Program-made: the position numbers and the translations under genes
NCBI RefSeq assembly: GCF_024256385.1
Contig: NZ_JAMLFW010000001.1
Location: forward strand, 124,001 to 188,000
DNA length: 64,000 bases
Direction of reading: 5' to 3'
DNA from: Anatilimnocola floriformis
Lineage (GTDB): Bacteria; Planctomycetota; Planctomycetia; Pirellulales; Pirellulaceae
Notes under the pieces: model-generated
Databases searched by the model: none
What the model was told of the DNA's origin: nothing
What the model saw: the letters and a program-made list of their open reading frames with translations, nothing else
Shown: positions 1 to 8,224 of the stretch, in pieces
How the letters are laid out: every line of letters starts with the position of its first letter
How positions within the stretch are numbered: position 1 is the stretch's first letter

Positions 1-295
1 AATTTGGTTGTGCTCAAAACATCGATCACCGCTGGAGTGGTGCCGTCGTTCGAGGTTATGGGGCGGTTTGTGGAGGTGTTATAAAAGGTTATAGGCTGGC
101 GCGGTCGTTTCGTCGCAAGACACTTGCCGATAAGCACTTCCAGCCAATCGGAAATATTATCACCTGTTATATAACACCCCCTCCGTGGAAGTATGGCGCG
201 CGGGTCGGGCCTCTTCGGGCTGACCCCATGCGAGCGATCGCGACGGGAATTGTAACCGGTGAGGAAGGTTACTGTGGCGAGCGGCGAGCGGCGAG
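1..295. other. Window-start stretch with no convincing gene; carries a motif shared with 53.1 kb
   Basis: I see no convincing gene here. A 12-nt block at 111-122 (CGTCGCAAGACA) and a 17-nt block at 159-175 containing the palindrome TGTTATATAACA recur at 53090-53101 and 53138-53154 with identical 48-nt spacing. At 53 kb they lie inside a coding frame; here the matching frame is broken by a TAA at about 131. It may be the decayed 3' end of a relative of the 52270-53304 gene, or a DNA-level signal. Confidence 0.4.
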
Positions 296-1099
296 TTACC
301 ACCAGCTGGCCCAGCCCCCTTTTTTATTGGTTGCCGAGAGCGAACCGCCGCCGTAGACACTGCTGCAAGCGGCTCGGGTGGGCCAGACATCGCCGGTGGC
401 GGTTTTCAGGGCGACGGCGTCGATGCAGGGCCAAACATTTTGGCCGGTGGTATCGACGTGGATGGTCACCCGTTGGACTGACTTGATCGAAGGGAGAATC
501 GCGACATTGAAGACGCCTGTCCGCGGGACGGGAGCGAGAGTTGGCGGGATCGATGTGGTGGGGCCGACTGTCGTTGGATCGGTGTCGGCGGCAGGTGGTT
601 CAGGAGTTAGTTCAGGCGTGGGTTCAGAAATCGCCGGACCAAGTGCTGGAATGGCCGGTGGTGGTTTCAGCGGGTCGGTTCCTTTCCAGATGCTGGTGAC
701 CGTGCCGTTGCCGTCGGTGACGAGAACTTCGGTGACGTAGCCGGGGGAATACGTTTCGTAGATGTCGATGCTGGTGGCCGCGACGGCTTGGTCGTAGGTG
801 ACTTCGATCCAATCGGCGGCTGAGGCAGTTTGCGGGCACCAGGACTTGCCCATGAGGCCGGAGGCATCGTCGGGCTTGCCGAGGATTTCGACGGCACCCC
901 AGGCCGTTTGCACCTGCGGCTCGTACATCTGTTCGATCTTGCGGAGCCGCGCATTGAACTGCTGGCGATCGAGCCACCAGGCCAGCGCGATGCCGACGCC
1001 GAGCATCAGCATGAGCAGCGTTCCCAGGCTGAAGGTCCAACGAAACCGCTGCTGCTGCGGCGGGATGGGCTGGGGATCGTACATCGTCAGATCAGACAT
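296..1099 (-). CDS. Membrane-anchored protein with discoidin-like domain, unknown function
   Basis: The 267-residue protein has a cytoplasmic start rich in Pro and Gln, one membrane helix at about residues 24-43 (LGTLLMLMLGVGIALAWW) and an extracytoplasmic part. Residues about 65-145 (WIEVTYDQAVAATSIDIYE and following) look like the carbohydrate-binding discoidin/galactose-binding fold found in planctomycete surface proteins. A Pro/Thr-rich linker follows at about 150-190. The ATG at 1099 is preceded by GAGG. The helix ending in LAWW resembles those of the two small proteins at 13.9-14.5 kb. The fold call is inference; the function is unknown. Confidence 0.7.
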   Translation of the reverse strand: MSDLTMYDPQPIPPQQQRFRWTFSLGTLLMLMLGVGIALAWWLDRQQFNARLRKIEQMYEPQVQTAWGAVEILGKPDDASGLMGKSWCPQTASAADWIEVTYDQAVAATSIDIYETYSPGYVTEVLVTDGNGTVTSIWKGTDPLKPPPAIPALGPAISEPTPELTPEPPAADTDPTTVGPTTSIPPTLAPVPRTGVFNVAILPSIKSVQRVTIHVDTTGQNVWPCIDAVALKTATGDVWPTRAACSSVYGGGSLSATNKKGGWASWW

Positions 1100-1287
1100 C
1101 GGCGACCTCGCATAGGGTTCTTATTATCTGACGAGCGAACGCCGCGATTCAAGCGATTGTTACGGTTCCGTACGACTGTCGCTGTGCAAATTTAGCTCAT
1201 GGCCGCCAGGCGAAACCCGCCGCGGCCCGTGGGGTTGGATAAAGAGGAGCAGGTTCTCATCACGACTCTTGTTTGGGGATGGTAGTT

Positions 1288-1737
1288 ATGAAGGTCTTTT
1301 CGGCAGTGCTGGCCTTGGGTTTGTGCGCGATTCTTTCTGCTGGCATGTGGGCGGAAGACGGCAAGGGCCCCGGTGGAAAAGGTGGCGGTCCGGGCGGCAA
1401 AGGTGGTTTCGGCGGGAAGGGCGGCAAAGGCCCAGGTGGCGGCGGTTTTCAGGAACTCATCAAGAAGTTTGACAAGGACGGCGACGGCAAACTGAGCGAC
1501 GACGAACGAGCTGCCATGCGCGAAGCGATGCCCAAAGGCGGCTTTGGCGGCAAGGGTGGACCGGGCGGAAAAGGAGGCCCCGGCGGCAAAGGTGGGCCAG
1601 GTGGTCCTGGCGGCGGTGGCGACTTTCTGAAGAAGTTCGATAAGGACGGCGACGGCAAACTGAGCGACGCCGAAAAGGCCGCGATGCGCGAAGCGTTTGG
1701 TGCTCGTAAGGGCGAAGGAAAGAAGAAGGCTGAGTAA
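1288..1737 (+). CDS. Secreted Gly/Lys-rich EF-hand protein
   Basis: This protein of about 149 residues starts with a clear signal peptide (MKVFSAVLALGLCAILSAG) and then alternates GGKGG-type low-complexity blocks with two EF-hand loops, both reading FDKDGDGKLSD, so calcium binding outside the cytoplasm is likely. The ATG at 1288 gives the cleanest signal peptide; an in-frame ATG at 1279 and TTG at 1273 lie upstream. EF-hand proteins with such low-complexity spacers are common in Planctomycetes. A terminator follows directly. The biological role is unknown. Confidence 0.75.
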   Translation: MKVFSAVLALGLCAILSAGMWAEDGKGPGGKGGGPGGKGGFGGKGGKGPGGGGFQELIKKFDKDGDGKLSDDERAAMREAMPKGGFGGKGGPGGKGGPGGKGGPGGPGGGGDFLKKFDKDGDGKLSDAEKAAMREAFGARKGEGKKKAE

Positions 1738-1773
1738 ACAGCCGTTGGTTAGACTTCGATTGCGATTCAGGCG

Positions 1774-1807
1774 AGCCTCGGCATTTGAAAGTGCCGGGGC
1801 TTTTTTT
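1774..1807 (+). terminator. Intrinsic terminator after the EF-hand gene
   Basis: GCCTCGGCA and TGCCGGGGC form a 9-bp stem (one G-U type pair) around an 8-nt loop and are followed by seven T. It lies 37 nt after the stop codon at 1737. Confidence 0.85.
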
Positions 1808-1878
1808 GCGAGATGGCAACTTCATTCCTAGCTGGAGTTGTGGGCTCAGAAATGAAAACTCGTCGGCAATCGAAGCAC

Positions 1879-2325
1879 CTATCTTTGGATCACGGTCGAT
1901 CGCGCGTCATCGTGCGGCGGAAATGCTCCGTAGCTAACCCAAACTGTTCTGAGCGACACCGATTGATCATCGTTGAGGTGCAAGACAACGATCGTCGCTC
2001 TTCCAATCGAAGTGACGCCTAAGAGATGCGCTCCATCAACATCCCATTGGAAATGTGAATTCCAGCTTTGATGGCGTGGGTTGAACAGCGGTACTTCGCA
2101 ATGATTGGACGGATCCTCGGCAGAGACCTTGGTGGCTTTGTGTGAGTTGCATACGCTGCAGGCCAACCACAAGTTGTCTTCGTCGTCGCCACCGCCGCGA
2201 ACTTCGGGTAGCAGATGCTCAATCTCCAGAGGCCCCAGCACGAGAACTTGTGGCGCGTGGCAATATCCACATCGATTAAGTGCAGCGGCCCGAACTCGGT
2301 CTCGAACTGTTCGCGAAATTCCCAT
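1879..2325 (-). CDS. HNH endonuclease
   Basis: A 148-residue protein starting MGISRTVRDRVRAAA. It shows the HNH layout RCGYCHAPQ, then LEIEHLLPEVRGGGDDEDN, then ACSVCNSHK: two CxxC zinc pairs bracket the His-rich beta-beta-alpha-metal core. Free-standing HNH nucleases of this kind occur in genomes, phages and as homing-like elements. The start is fixed by a 1-nt TGATG overlap with the stop of the upstream gene, which implies translational coupling. No intein or intron is visible around it. Confidence 0.82.
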   Translation of the reverse strand: MGISRTVRDRVRAAALNRCGYCHAPQVLVLGPLEIEHLLPEVRGGGDDEDNLWLACSVCNSHKATKVSAEDPSNHCEVPLFNPRHQSWNSHFQWDVDGAHLLGVTSIGRATIVVLHLNDDQSVSLRTVWVSYGAFPPHDDARSTVIQR

Positions 2326-2702
2326 CACGAAGTAATGACCGGCACAGAGCGCAAGCCACGACGAATAGCCTCGCCAAGTGCGCGGGCTTGATATAGCTGC
2401 AACGCCTGATAGCAAGTCATCAAGTTTTGCAACTCAGCGTGTTCGACCGTTGTAATCTGGCCCGCCTGTTGCAAGTTCAGTAATTCCGAAATTCGGTCAG
2501 CGTCGCGCGGCGGCAATCGCAGGTCGGCTGCAGCCACGACTTGGTCGTCGGACCATTGATGCATGCCGGGCGCCGCTTGTTGTTGTAGCGACTCCATAAG
2601 CTTCCGCACGGTGTCCGCAACGGAAATGCCTGCGCTACGCGACTGAGCAATAATTTGTGCGGCAAACTCCGCCGGAACACTCAGCAGCACTTCACTCGAC
2701 AT
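2325..2702 (-). CDS. Hypothetical protein coupled to the HNH nuclease
   Basis: A soluble protein of 125 residues (MSSEVLLSVPAEFAAQIIAQ...), mostly helical and rich in Gln, Leu and Ala. I do not recognise a family. The first third (SVPAEFAAQIIAQSRSAGIS) resembles the short dimerisation segment of small antitoxin-like proteins, but this is weak. The ATG at 2702 has AAAGG 7 nt upstream; an in-frame TTG lies at 2717. Its stop overlaps the HNH start by one base, so the two are probably made together. A toxin-antitoxin-like or nuclease-partner role is only a guess. Confidence 0.6.
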   Translation of the reverse strand: MSSEVLLSVPAEFAAQIIAQSRSAGISVADTVRKLMESLQQQAAPGMHQWSDDQVVAAADLRLPPRDADRISELLNLQQAGQITTVEHAELQNLMTCYQALQLYQARALGEAIRRGLRSVPVITS

Positions 2703-2768
2703 CGCATAACCTTTCAAGATTGCCCGACCGAATTGCTATTATCTTTGAAAGATTACCGCCTGGCAAAT

Positions 2769-4013
2769 CTATTCCCCAGGCAAGTTATGCCCCATCTTGT
2801 CGCGCTTGGTGGCGAGATACTTCGCGTTGTGCGGATTGGCTGCCGAGATAATCGGCACTTGGTCGACGACCTGCAGATCGAAGCCGCTGTAGACGAAGGC
2901 GTCGGTCTTTTTCGGGTTGTTGGTGAGCAGCCGGATCTTGCGCAGGCCCAGGTCCTTCAGAATTTGGATGCCCACGCCGTAATCGCGCATATCGGCTTTG
3001 AAGCCGAGAGCGTGGTTGGCTTCGACGGTGTCGAGTCCTTTTTCCTGCAGGTCGTAAGCGCGGATCTTTTCGACCAGGCCAATGCCGCGACCTTCTTGCG
3101 GCAAGTAGACGATCACGCCGCTGCCCGCTTCGTGGATTTGCTTCATGGCCATGTGCAGCTGCGCACCGCAGTCGCAGCGGAGCGAATCGAGCAGGTCGCC
3201 CGTGAAGCAGGACGAATGCAACCGCACGAGCGGCGCATCGTTTTCGTCGAGCTTTCCTTTCACCAGCACAATCGGTTGCTGCGTTTCGAAACGGACCTCG
3301 TAGGCGATGATTGTGAAGTCGCCGTACTCGCCGGTGGGAATTGTGGCTTGGGCGAGGCGGGTGACGAGCTTTTCACTCACGCGGCGATACGCGATGAGTT
3401 GCTCGATCGAGATCATTTTCAAGTTGTGCTTGTCGGCGAGTTCGTTGAGATACGAGCGCGAGGCGCGATCGCCGGTGTCGTCGAGAATTTCGCACAGCAC
3501 GCCGACCGGCGCGAGGCCGGCCATGCGGCAGAGATCGACGGCGGCCTCGGTATGGCCGGCGCGGCGGAGCACGCCGCCTTCTTTGGCCAGCAACGGATGG
3601 ACGTGACCAGGGCGGACGAATTCGCCGGCGACGGAATCGCCACGGGCCATCTCGCGGACGGTGCGAGCCCGTTCATCCGCGGTGATGCCGGTCTTGCCGC
3701 TGCGGTGATCGATGGGGGTGAGAAAGCCGGTTTGCAGCGGCGCGGTGTTCGAATCGACGATCGACTGCAGATCGAGCCGGGCGGCTGTTTCCGGCAGAAG
3801 CGGGGCACAAAACTGGCCACGGCCACTGAGGATGAAATTGACCAATTCGGGAGTCGCCTTCTCGGCGGCACAGATGTAGTCTCCTTCGTTTTCGCGATCT
3901 TCGGCGTCGACGACGATAATCACCTCGCCGCGGGCAATGGCGTCGACGGCGGCTTGGATGGGCGAAAACTCACGAAACACAGGGATTCTCCGATGGTGGA
4001 AGGCTCCCTGCAT
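2769..4013 (-). CDS. ribBA: Bifunctional riboflavin enzyme: DHBP synthase / GTP cyclohydrolase II
   Basis: This protein of about 414 residues joins two cytoplasmic enzymes of riboflavin synthesis. The N-terminal RibB half (DAEDRENEGD, metal and substrate binding) makes 3,4-dihydroxy-2-butanone 4-phosphate from ribulose 5-phosphate. The C-terminal RibA half has the zinc-binding CFTGDLLDSLRCDCG and the GTP-binding LPQEGRGIGLVEKIRAY; it opens GTP to the diaminopyrimidine precursor. Length fits the RibBA family. I take the ATG at 4013; a GTG at 4031 is in frame. A long inverted repeat lies just upstream. No FMN riboswitch is visible. Confidence 0.93.
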   Translation of the reverse strand: MQGAFHHRRIPVFREFSPIQAAVDAIARGEVIIVVDAEDRENEGDYICAAEKATPELVNFILSGRGQFCAPLLPETAARLDLQSIVDSNTAPLQTGFLTPIDHRSGKTGITADERARTVREMARGDSVAGEFVRPGHVHPLLAKEGGVLRRAGHTEAAVDLCRMAGLAPVGVLCEILDDTGDRASRSYLNELADKHNLKMISIEQLIAYRRVSEKLVTRLAQATIPTGEYGDFTIIAYEVRFETQQPIVLVKGKLDENDAPLVRLHSSCFTGDLLDSLRCDCGAQLHMAMKQIHEAGSGVIVYLPQEGRGIGLVEKIRAYDLQEKGLDTVEANHALGFKADMRDYGVGIQILKDLGLRKIRLLTNNPKKTDAFVYSGFDLQVVDQVPIISAANPHNAKYLATKRDKMGHNLPGE

Positions 4014-4047
4014 TATAGCGCGAAGTCGCACCAGCGACAGGCCGCGC

Positions 4048-4136
4048 GTAGGATAGGCTTCCAGCCTGTCTTGAGATATTCAGAAGAGTTGCACGGACAG
4101 GAAGAGCTGCACGGACAGGCTGGAAGCCTATCCTAC
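4048..4136. repeat. Inverted repeat with 23-bp arms around an 18-bp tandem duplication
   Basis: Arms at 4048-4070 (GTAGGATAGGCTTCCAGCCT...) and 4114-4136 are perfect reverse complements. Between and into the right arm, the 18-bp unit GAAGAGTTGCACGGACAG is duplicated at 4083-4100 and 4101-4118 with one difference. The AGGCTTCCAGCCT core is a type of dispersed planctomycete intergenic repeat (from memory). It sits between the divergent ribBA and 4209 genes and could fold in RNA on either strand. Confidence 0.85.
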
Positions 4137-4208
4137 GGTTGACCAGCGGTTCGCGCCGCGGCCATGATTCACCTTCATTCACACCTCCCTCTCCGCCAGG
4201 AGCCCGCC

Positions 4209-5243
4209 ATGTCTCGCTGCTTGTTGCTCGCTTGCCTGCCGTTGCTATTGCTGAGTTCGCTCGCCGTTGCTCAGGAAAAGGAGCCGGCCAAGAAGGAACT
4301 GAAGCTCGGCATCATCGGGCTCGACACTTCGCACTCGATGGCGTTTGCCAAGGAGTTCAACAATCCGAAAGTCGCCGAAGATCTCGCCGGCTGCAAGATC
4401 ATCGCCGCTTATCCGCGCGGCAGTGCTGATATCGAATCGAGCGCGTCGCGGATTCCTGGTTACACCACGAGCATCAAAGAGCACGGCGTGGAGATCGTCG
4501 AATCGCTCGACGAACTGGTGAAGCGCGTCGATTGCGTGTTGCTCGAAACCAACGACGGCCGGCCGCATTTGGAGCAAGCACTCGTCTGTTTCAAGGCCGG
4601 CAAACCAACATTCATCGACAAACCAATCGCGGCCTCGCTGGCTGATACCGTTGCGATCTTTCGTGCGGCGAAGAAGTTCAACGTGCCGGTCTTTTCGTCG
4701 TCGTCGCTGCGGTTTGCCAAGGGCGCCCAAGAGATTCGCGGCGGCGCAATCGGCGACGTGCAAGGCTGCGATGCTTACAGCCCGTGTTCGCTCGAGAAGA
4801 CGCATCCCGACCTCTTTTGGTACGGCATCCACGGCGTGGAGACGCTCTTCACCGTGATGGGCACCGGCTGTGAATCGGTCAGCCGCGTGTCGACCGCGGA
4901 TTACGACGTGGCGACGGGCGTGTGGAGCGGCGGCCGCATCGGCACGTTCCGCGGCATTCGTGCGAAGGGTGGCACGGGTTACGGTGGCACGGCCTTCGGC
5001 AGCAAGGGGATTCGCGAGATCGGCAAGTTCGACGGCTATCGGCCGTTGGCAGTCGAGATCACCAAGTTCTTCCGCGGCGGCCCAGCCCCGGTTTCACCGG
5101 AAGAGACGATTCAGATCTACGCCTTCATGGAAGCAGCCGATGAAAGCAAACACGAAGGTGGCAAACCCGTGACGCTCGAATCGGTGCTGAAAAAGGCTGA
5201 ATCCGCAGCGACCGCGCGGTTGGAGTCGCTGGGAGTGAAGTAG
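4209..5243 (+). CDS. Secreted Gfo/Idh/MocA family oxidoreductase
   Basis: A 344-residue protein with a Sec signal peptide (MSRCLLLACLPLLLLSSLAV) followed by a Rossmann fold (KLGIIGLDTSHSMAFAKEF). The classic GxGxxG is altered to GIIGLDTS. The family catalytic EKP motif appears as FIDKPIAASLAD, with Asp in place of Glu. These proteins are NAD(P)-dependent sugar or inositol dehydrogenases, and exported forms are very common in Planctomycetes. The ATG at 4209 has CAGGAG 5 nt before it. The altered motifs leave its activity uncertain. Confidence 0.82.
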   Translation: MSRCLLLACLPLLLLSSLAVAQEKEPAKKELKLGIIGLDTSHSMAFAKEFNNPKVAEDLAGCKIIAAYPRGSADIESSASRIPGYTTSIKEHGVEIVESLDELVKRVDCVLLETNDGRPHLEQALVCFKAGKPTFIDKPIAASLADTVAIFRAAKKFNVPVFSSSSLRFAKGAQEIRGGAIGDVQGCDAYSPCSLEKTHPDLFWYGIHGVETLFTVMGTGCESVSRVSTADYDVATGVWSGGRIGTFRGIRAKGGTGYGGTAFGSKGIREIGKFDGYRPLAVEITKFFRGGPAPVSPEETIQIYAFMEAADESKHEGGKPVTLESVLKKAESAATARLESLGVK

Positions 5244-5264
5244 CCGGCCTACAACTACAACCAA

Positions 5265-6275
5265 TTACGCCAGGTCCTCAAACAGCGCTTCTACAAACTC
5301 CGGCGCTTTGAACTCGGCGAGGTCAGCCGACTTTTCACCGAGGCCGATGAACTTCACCGGGATGGCGAACTTCTCGCGAATGGCGACCACCACGCCCCCT
5401 TTCGCCGTGCCGTCGAGCTTGGTGAGCATGATGCCGGTGCACTTGGCAGCCGTCGAAAATCCCTGGGCCTGGCTGATGGCGTTTTGACCCGCCGTGCCGT
5501 CGAGCACCAACAGCACTTCGTGCGGCGACTCGGGAATCTGCTTGCTCATCACGCGATGGATTTTTTCGAGCTGCTGCATCAGGTTTGTTTGCGTTTGCAG
5601 CCGGCCTGCTGTGTCGACGATGCAAATGTCGGCGTTCAGCTCGACCGCTTTCGCCACGGCGCGATGGGCCACGCTCGCTGGATCGGCGCCAGGATCGCCT
5701 TTGACGATTTCAGCGCCCAAGCGATCGGCCCAGATCGTAAGTTGCTCGACAGCGGCAGCGCGGAAGGTATCGCCCGCGCCGAGGACTACCTTTTTGCCTT
5801 GATCTTTGAATCGCTGGCAAAGCTTGGCGATGGTTGTGGTTTTGCCCGAGCCGTTCACGCCGACGACGAGAATGATGGTCGGCCCACTCGCCGCAAAGTT
5901 GATTTCCTGAGCTTGGCCAGGCTGATCGAGCAGGCCGCGGAGTTCTTGCTTAACCGCGGTAAGAATATCGTTCATATGAACGACACGGCCGCGGAAGTCG
6001 ACCTTCACGCGATCGCGCAGTTTGTTCGCCGCGGCGACGCCCATGTCGGTCTTGATCAACGCGGCAAAGAGTTCGCCGAGGAATTCGTCGTCGACCAGCC
6101 GACCTTCGCGCTTGAACAAGTCGCGAATGTCGGTGTTGAGAATGTCATTCGTCTTCTTCAGCGCCGAGCGGAGCTTGCCGAAAAACGACTGAGGCTGTTC
6201 CGGCGCGGGCTTTTCTGCCGGGGCCGGCGGAACGACTTCCTCCGGCTTCTTTTTAAAGTAGTCGAAGAGTCCCAT
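5265..6275 (-). CDS. ftsY: Signal recognition particle receptor FtsY
   Basis: A 336-residue SRP GTPase that docks ribosome-SRP complexes at the membrane. A short variable, Pro/Glu-rich N-terminus is followed by the helical N domain (about 30-125) and the G domain. The GTPase motifs are VGVNGSGKTTTIAKL (G1), GDTFRAAAVEQL, DTAGR (G3) and TKLDGTAKGG (G4). The protein lacks the long acidic A domain of Escherichia coli, as is common outside Proteobacteria. It starts 2 nt after the nusB stop, so the two form an operon. Confidence 0.96.
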   Translation of the reverse strand: MGLFDYFKKKPEEVVPPAPAEKPAPEQPQSFFGKLRSALKKTNDILNTDIRDLFKREGRLVDDEFLGELFAALIKTDMGVAAANKLRDRVKVDFRGRVVHMNDILTAVKQELRGLLDQPGQAQEINFAASGPTIILVVGVNGSGKTTTIAKLCQRFKDQGKKVVLGAGDTFRAAAVEQLTIWADRLGAEIVKGDPGADPASVAHRAVAKAVELNADICIVDTAGRLQTQTNLMQQLEKIHRVMSKQIPESPHEVLLVLDGTAGQNAISQAQGFSTAAKCTGIMLTKLDGTAKGGVVVAIREKFAIPVKFIGLGEKSADLAEFKAPEFVEALFEDLA

Positions 6276-6277
6276 GA

Positions 6278-6712
6278 TTATTCCGCGGGCTTGCCAGGTT
6301 TATTCGCGACCCGCCGTTCTTTGACGAAGCGATCCAAGATGCCGTTGACGAAATGGGACGATTGCTTCGCGCCGTATCGCTTGGCCAGTTCGACCGCTTC
6401 GTTGATGGCCACACGCTCGGGCGTATCGGAGTGCAGCATTTCATACGCACCGATCCGCAGGATGTTGCGATCGACAACGGCCATCCGCTCGAGGCTCCAG
6501 TTGTCTGCCGTTTTCTTCAGCAGCTCGTCGAGCTCCGACCGGTTCTTTCGCACGCCGGCCAGCAGTCCGCGGGCAAACTCCAGCACCTCGGCATCCTGCG
6601 TCAGCCGACTGCGCATGAAGTTATCGGCCTGGACTGTGTGACAATCCGGATTCAAATCGATTTCGAAGAGTACTTGCAGCACGACTTCTCGTGCGCGACT
6701 GCGGCGACTCAT
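6278..6712 (-). CDS. nusB: Transcription antitermination factor NusB
   Basis: A 144-residue all-helical protein with the NusB signature: N-terminal RRSRAREVVLQVLFEID, then WSLERMAVVDRNILRIGAYE, then the terminal AINEAVELAKRYG and FVNGILDRF. It binds boxA RNA with NusE (S10) and promotes rRNA antitermination. It precedes ftsY by 2 nt. The length is normal for the family. Confidence 0.95.
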   Translation of the reverse strand: MSRRSRAREVVLQVLFEIDLNPDCHTVQADNFMRSRLTQDAEVLEFARGLLAGVRKNRSELDELLKKTADNWSLERMAVVDRNILRIGAYEMLHSDTPERVAINEAVELAKRYGAKQSSHFVNGILDRFVKERRVANKPGKPAE

Positions 6713-6884
6713 CGGGCGGGCAACTCCAGAGAACAGCGTGGGGGACGGCGACTTCTCTCAGTATACACTTTCGAGGCGATTTCCAGGTACGGGGTTGCGT
6801 TTGCATTTGCTGGCTTCCGCCGCGCGCCGCTGCTATGCTCAGCCCACAGCACGCAACTTTCCTCCCGCCTTTGGAGCCTTCGTT

Positions 6885-8213
6885 ATGTCGCGCCCGCTCG
6901 ATCCGAATTCTCCCCGCCAGCACGAGCTCGATCGCCGCACGTTTTTGCAAGCCGCTGGCGCGATGGCGGGGGCTGCTGTCATCGCAAACCTCGCTCCTGA
7001 ACAAGTTCGGGCCGAAAAAGGACCGAACGAAAAACTCGTGGTTGGCGTGATGGGTGTGAACGGCCGCGGCGCGGCGTTAACCAAGGGCTTTCTCGCCAAT
7101 GGCGCGCATGTGGCCTACATCTGCGACGTCGATGAACGGGCGGCAGGCAAGGTGGTTGAAAGCGTCAACAATCAGCAGGAAATCAAAGCGGTCGCTGTCG
7201 GCGATTTCCGCAAGATTCTCGACGACAAGCTCGTCGATGTGCTCGTTTGTGCCGCGCCGAACCATTGGCACGCGCCGGCGACCATTCTCGGTTGCTCGGC
7301 TGGCAAACACGTCTACGTCGAAAAGCCTTGCTCGCACAATCCGCGCGAAGGGGAACTCGCCGTCGAAGCGGCCCGCAAGAACAACCGCGTCGTGCAGATG
7401 GGCAATCAGCGCCGCACTTGGCCCGGCATCGGCGAAGCCATTCAAAAGATCAAGGACGGTGCGATCGGCAAGGTGCATTACGCCCGCGCCTGGTACAACA
7501 ACAAACGGCCGAACATCAAGCACGGCAAACCCGCCGAAGTGCCGACGTGGTTGAACTGGACGCTCTGGCAAGGGCCGGCTCCCGACAAACCGTTCATGGA
7601 CAACGTGATCCATTACAACTGGCACTGGAAATGGCACTGGGGCAACGGCGAGCTCGGCAACAACGGCATCCACGCGCTCGACGTTTGCCGCTGGGGTTTG
7701 GAGGTCGACTTCCCCAACCGTGTCACTTCCGGCGGCGGCAAGTATCGCCATGACGACGACCAAGAAACGCCCGACACGCACATCGTCACCTACAACTTCC
7801 CCGGCAACAAATCGATCATGTGGGAAGGGCTCAGCTGGTCGCCTCTCGGGTCGATGTTGAATCAGTTCGGCTGCAGCTTCCACGGCGAAGAAGGCTCGAT
7901 CGTGATCATCGATCCCGGCTACAAGCAATACGACAGCAACAACAAAGAAGTCGGCGCGTCCCCCGCCGGCAGTAAAGGCGGTGAGGTCGATCACATCGCG
8001 AACTTCCTCGATTGCATTCGCACCGGCAAACGCTCCAACAGCGACATCGAAGAAGGCCACAAGAGCACGCTGCTCTGCCACCTCGGCAACATCGCCCACC
8101 GTGTGAACCGCGTGCTGACGACCGATCCGAAGAACGGCCACATTCAAGGTGACGAACAAGCCACCGCGCTGTGGAGCCGCGAATATCGGCCCGGCTGGGA
8201 ACCGAAGGTGTAG
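6885..8213 (+). CDS. Tat-exported Gfo/Idh/MocA family oxidoreductase
   Basis: A protein of about 442 residues. A Tat signal (DRRTFLQAAGAMAGAAV) targets it, folded with its cofactor, out of the cytoplasm. A Rossmann domain (VGVMGVNGRGAALTKGF) follows, then the catalytic EKP region (VYVEKPCSHNPREGE) and a C-terminal domain with NGIHALDVCRWGL. These are predicted NAD(P)-dependent dehydrogenases acting on sugars or inositol-like substrates. The ATG at 6885 has TTGGAG 8 nt upstream. The downstream PQQ-propeller gene starts within or just after its 3' end. Confidence 0.9.
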   Translation: MSRPLDPNSPRQHELDRRTFLQAAGAMAGAAVIANLAPEQVRAEKGPNEKLVVGVMGVNGRGAALTKGFLANGAHVAYICDVDERAAGKVVESVNNQQEIKAVAVGDFRKILDDKLVDVLVCAAPNHWHAPATILGCSAGKHVYVEKPCSHNPREGELAVEAARKNNRVVQMGNQRRTWPGIGEAIQKIKDGAIGKVHYARAWYNNKRPNIKHGKPAEVPTWLNWTLWQGPAPDKPFMDNVIHYNWHWKWHWGNGELGNNGIHALDVCRWGLEVDFPNRVTSGGGKYRHDDDQETPDTHIVTYNFPGNKSIMWEGLSWSPLGSMLNQFGCSFHGEEGSIVIIDPGYKQYDSNNKEVGASPAGSKGGEVDHIANFLDCIRTGKRSNSDIEEGHKSTLLCHLGNIAHRVNRVLTTDPKNGHIQGDEQATALWSREYRPGWEPKV

Positions 8214-8224
8214 CAATTCCGCGT

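Noticed and set aside
1350-1625. Regular GGC/AAA-rich blocks resembling a repeat array or CRISPR
   Set aside because: They are in-frame low-complexity Gly/Lys codons of the EF-hand protein, with no constant repeat-spacer spacing.
2655-4142. A 495-codon open frame on the plus strand
   Set aside because: It is the complement of ribBA, which is clearly the real gene.
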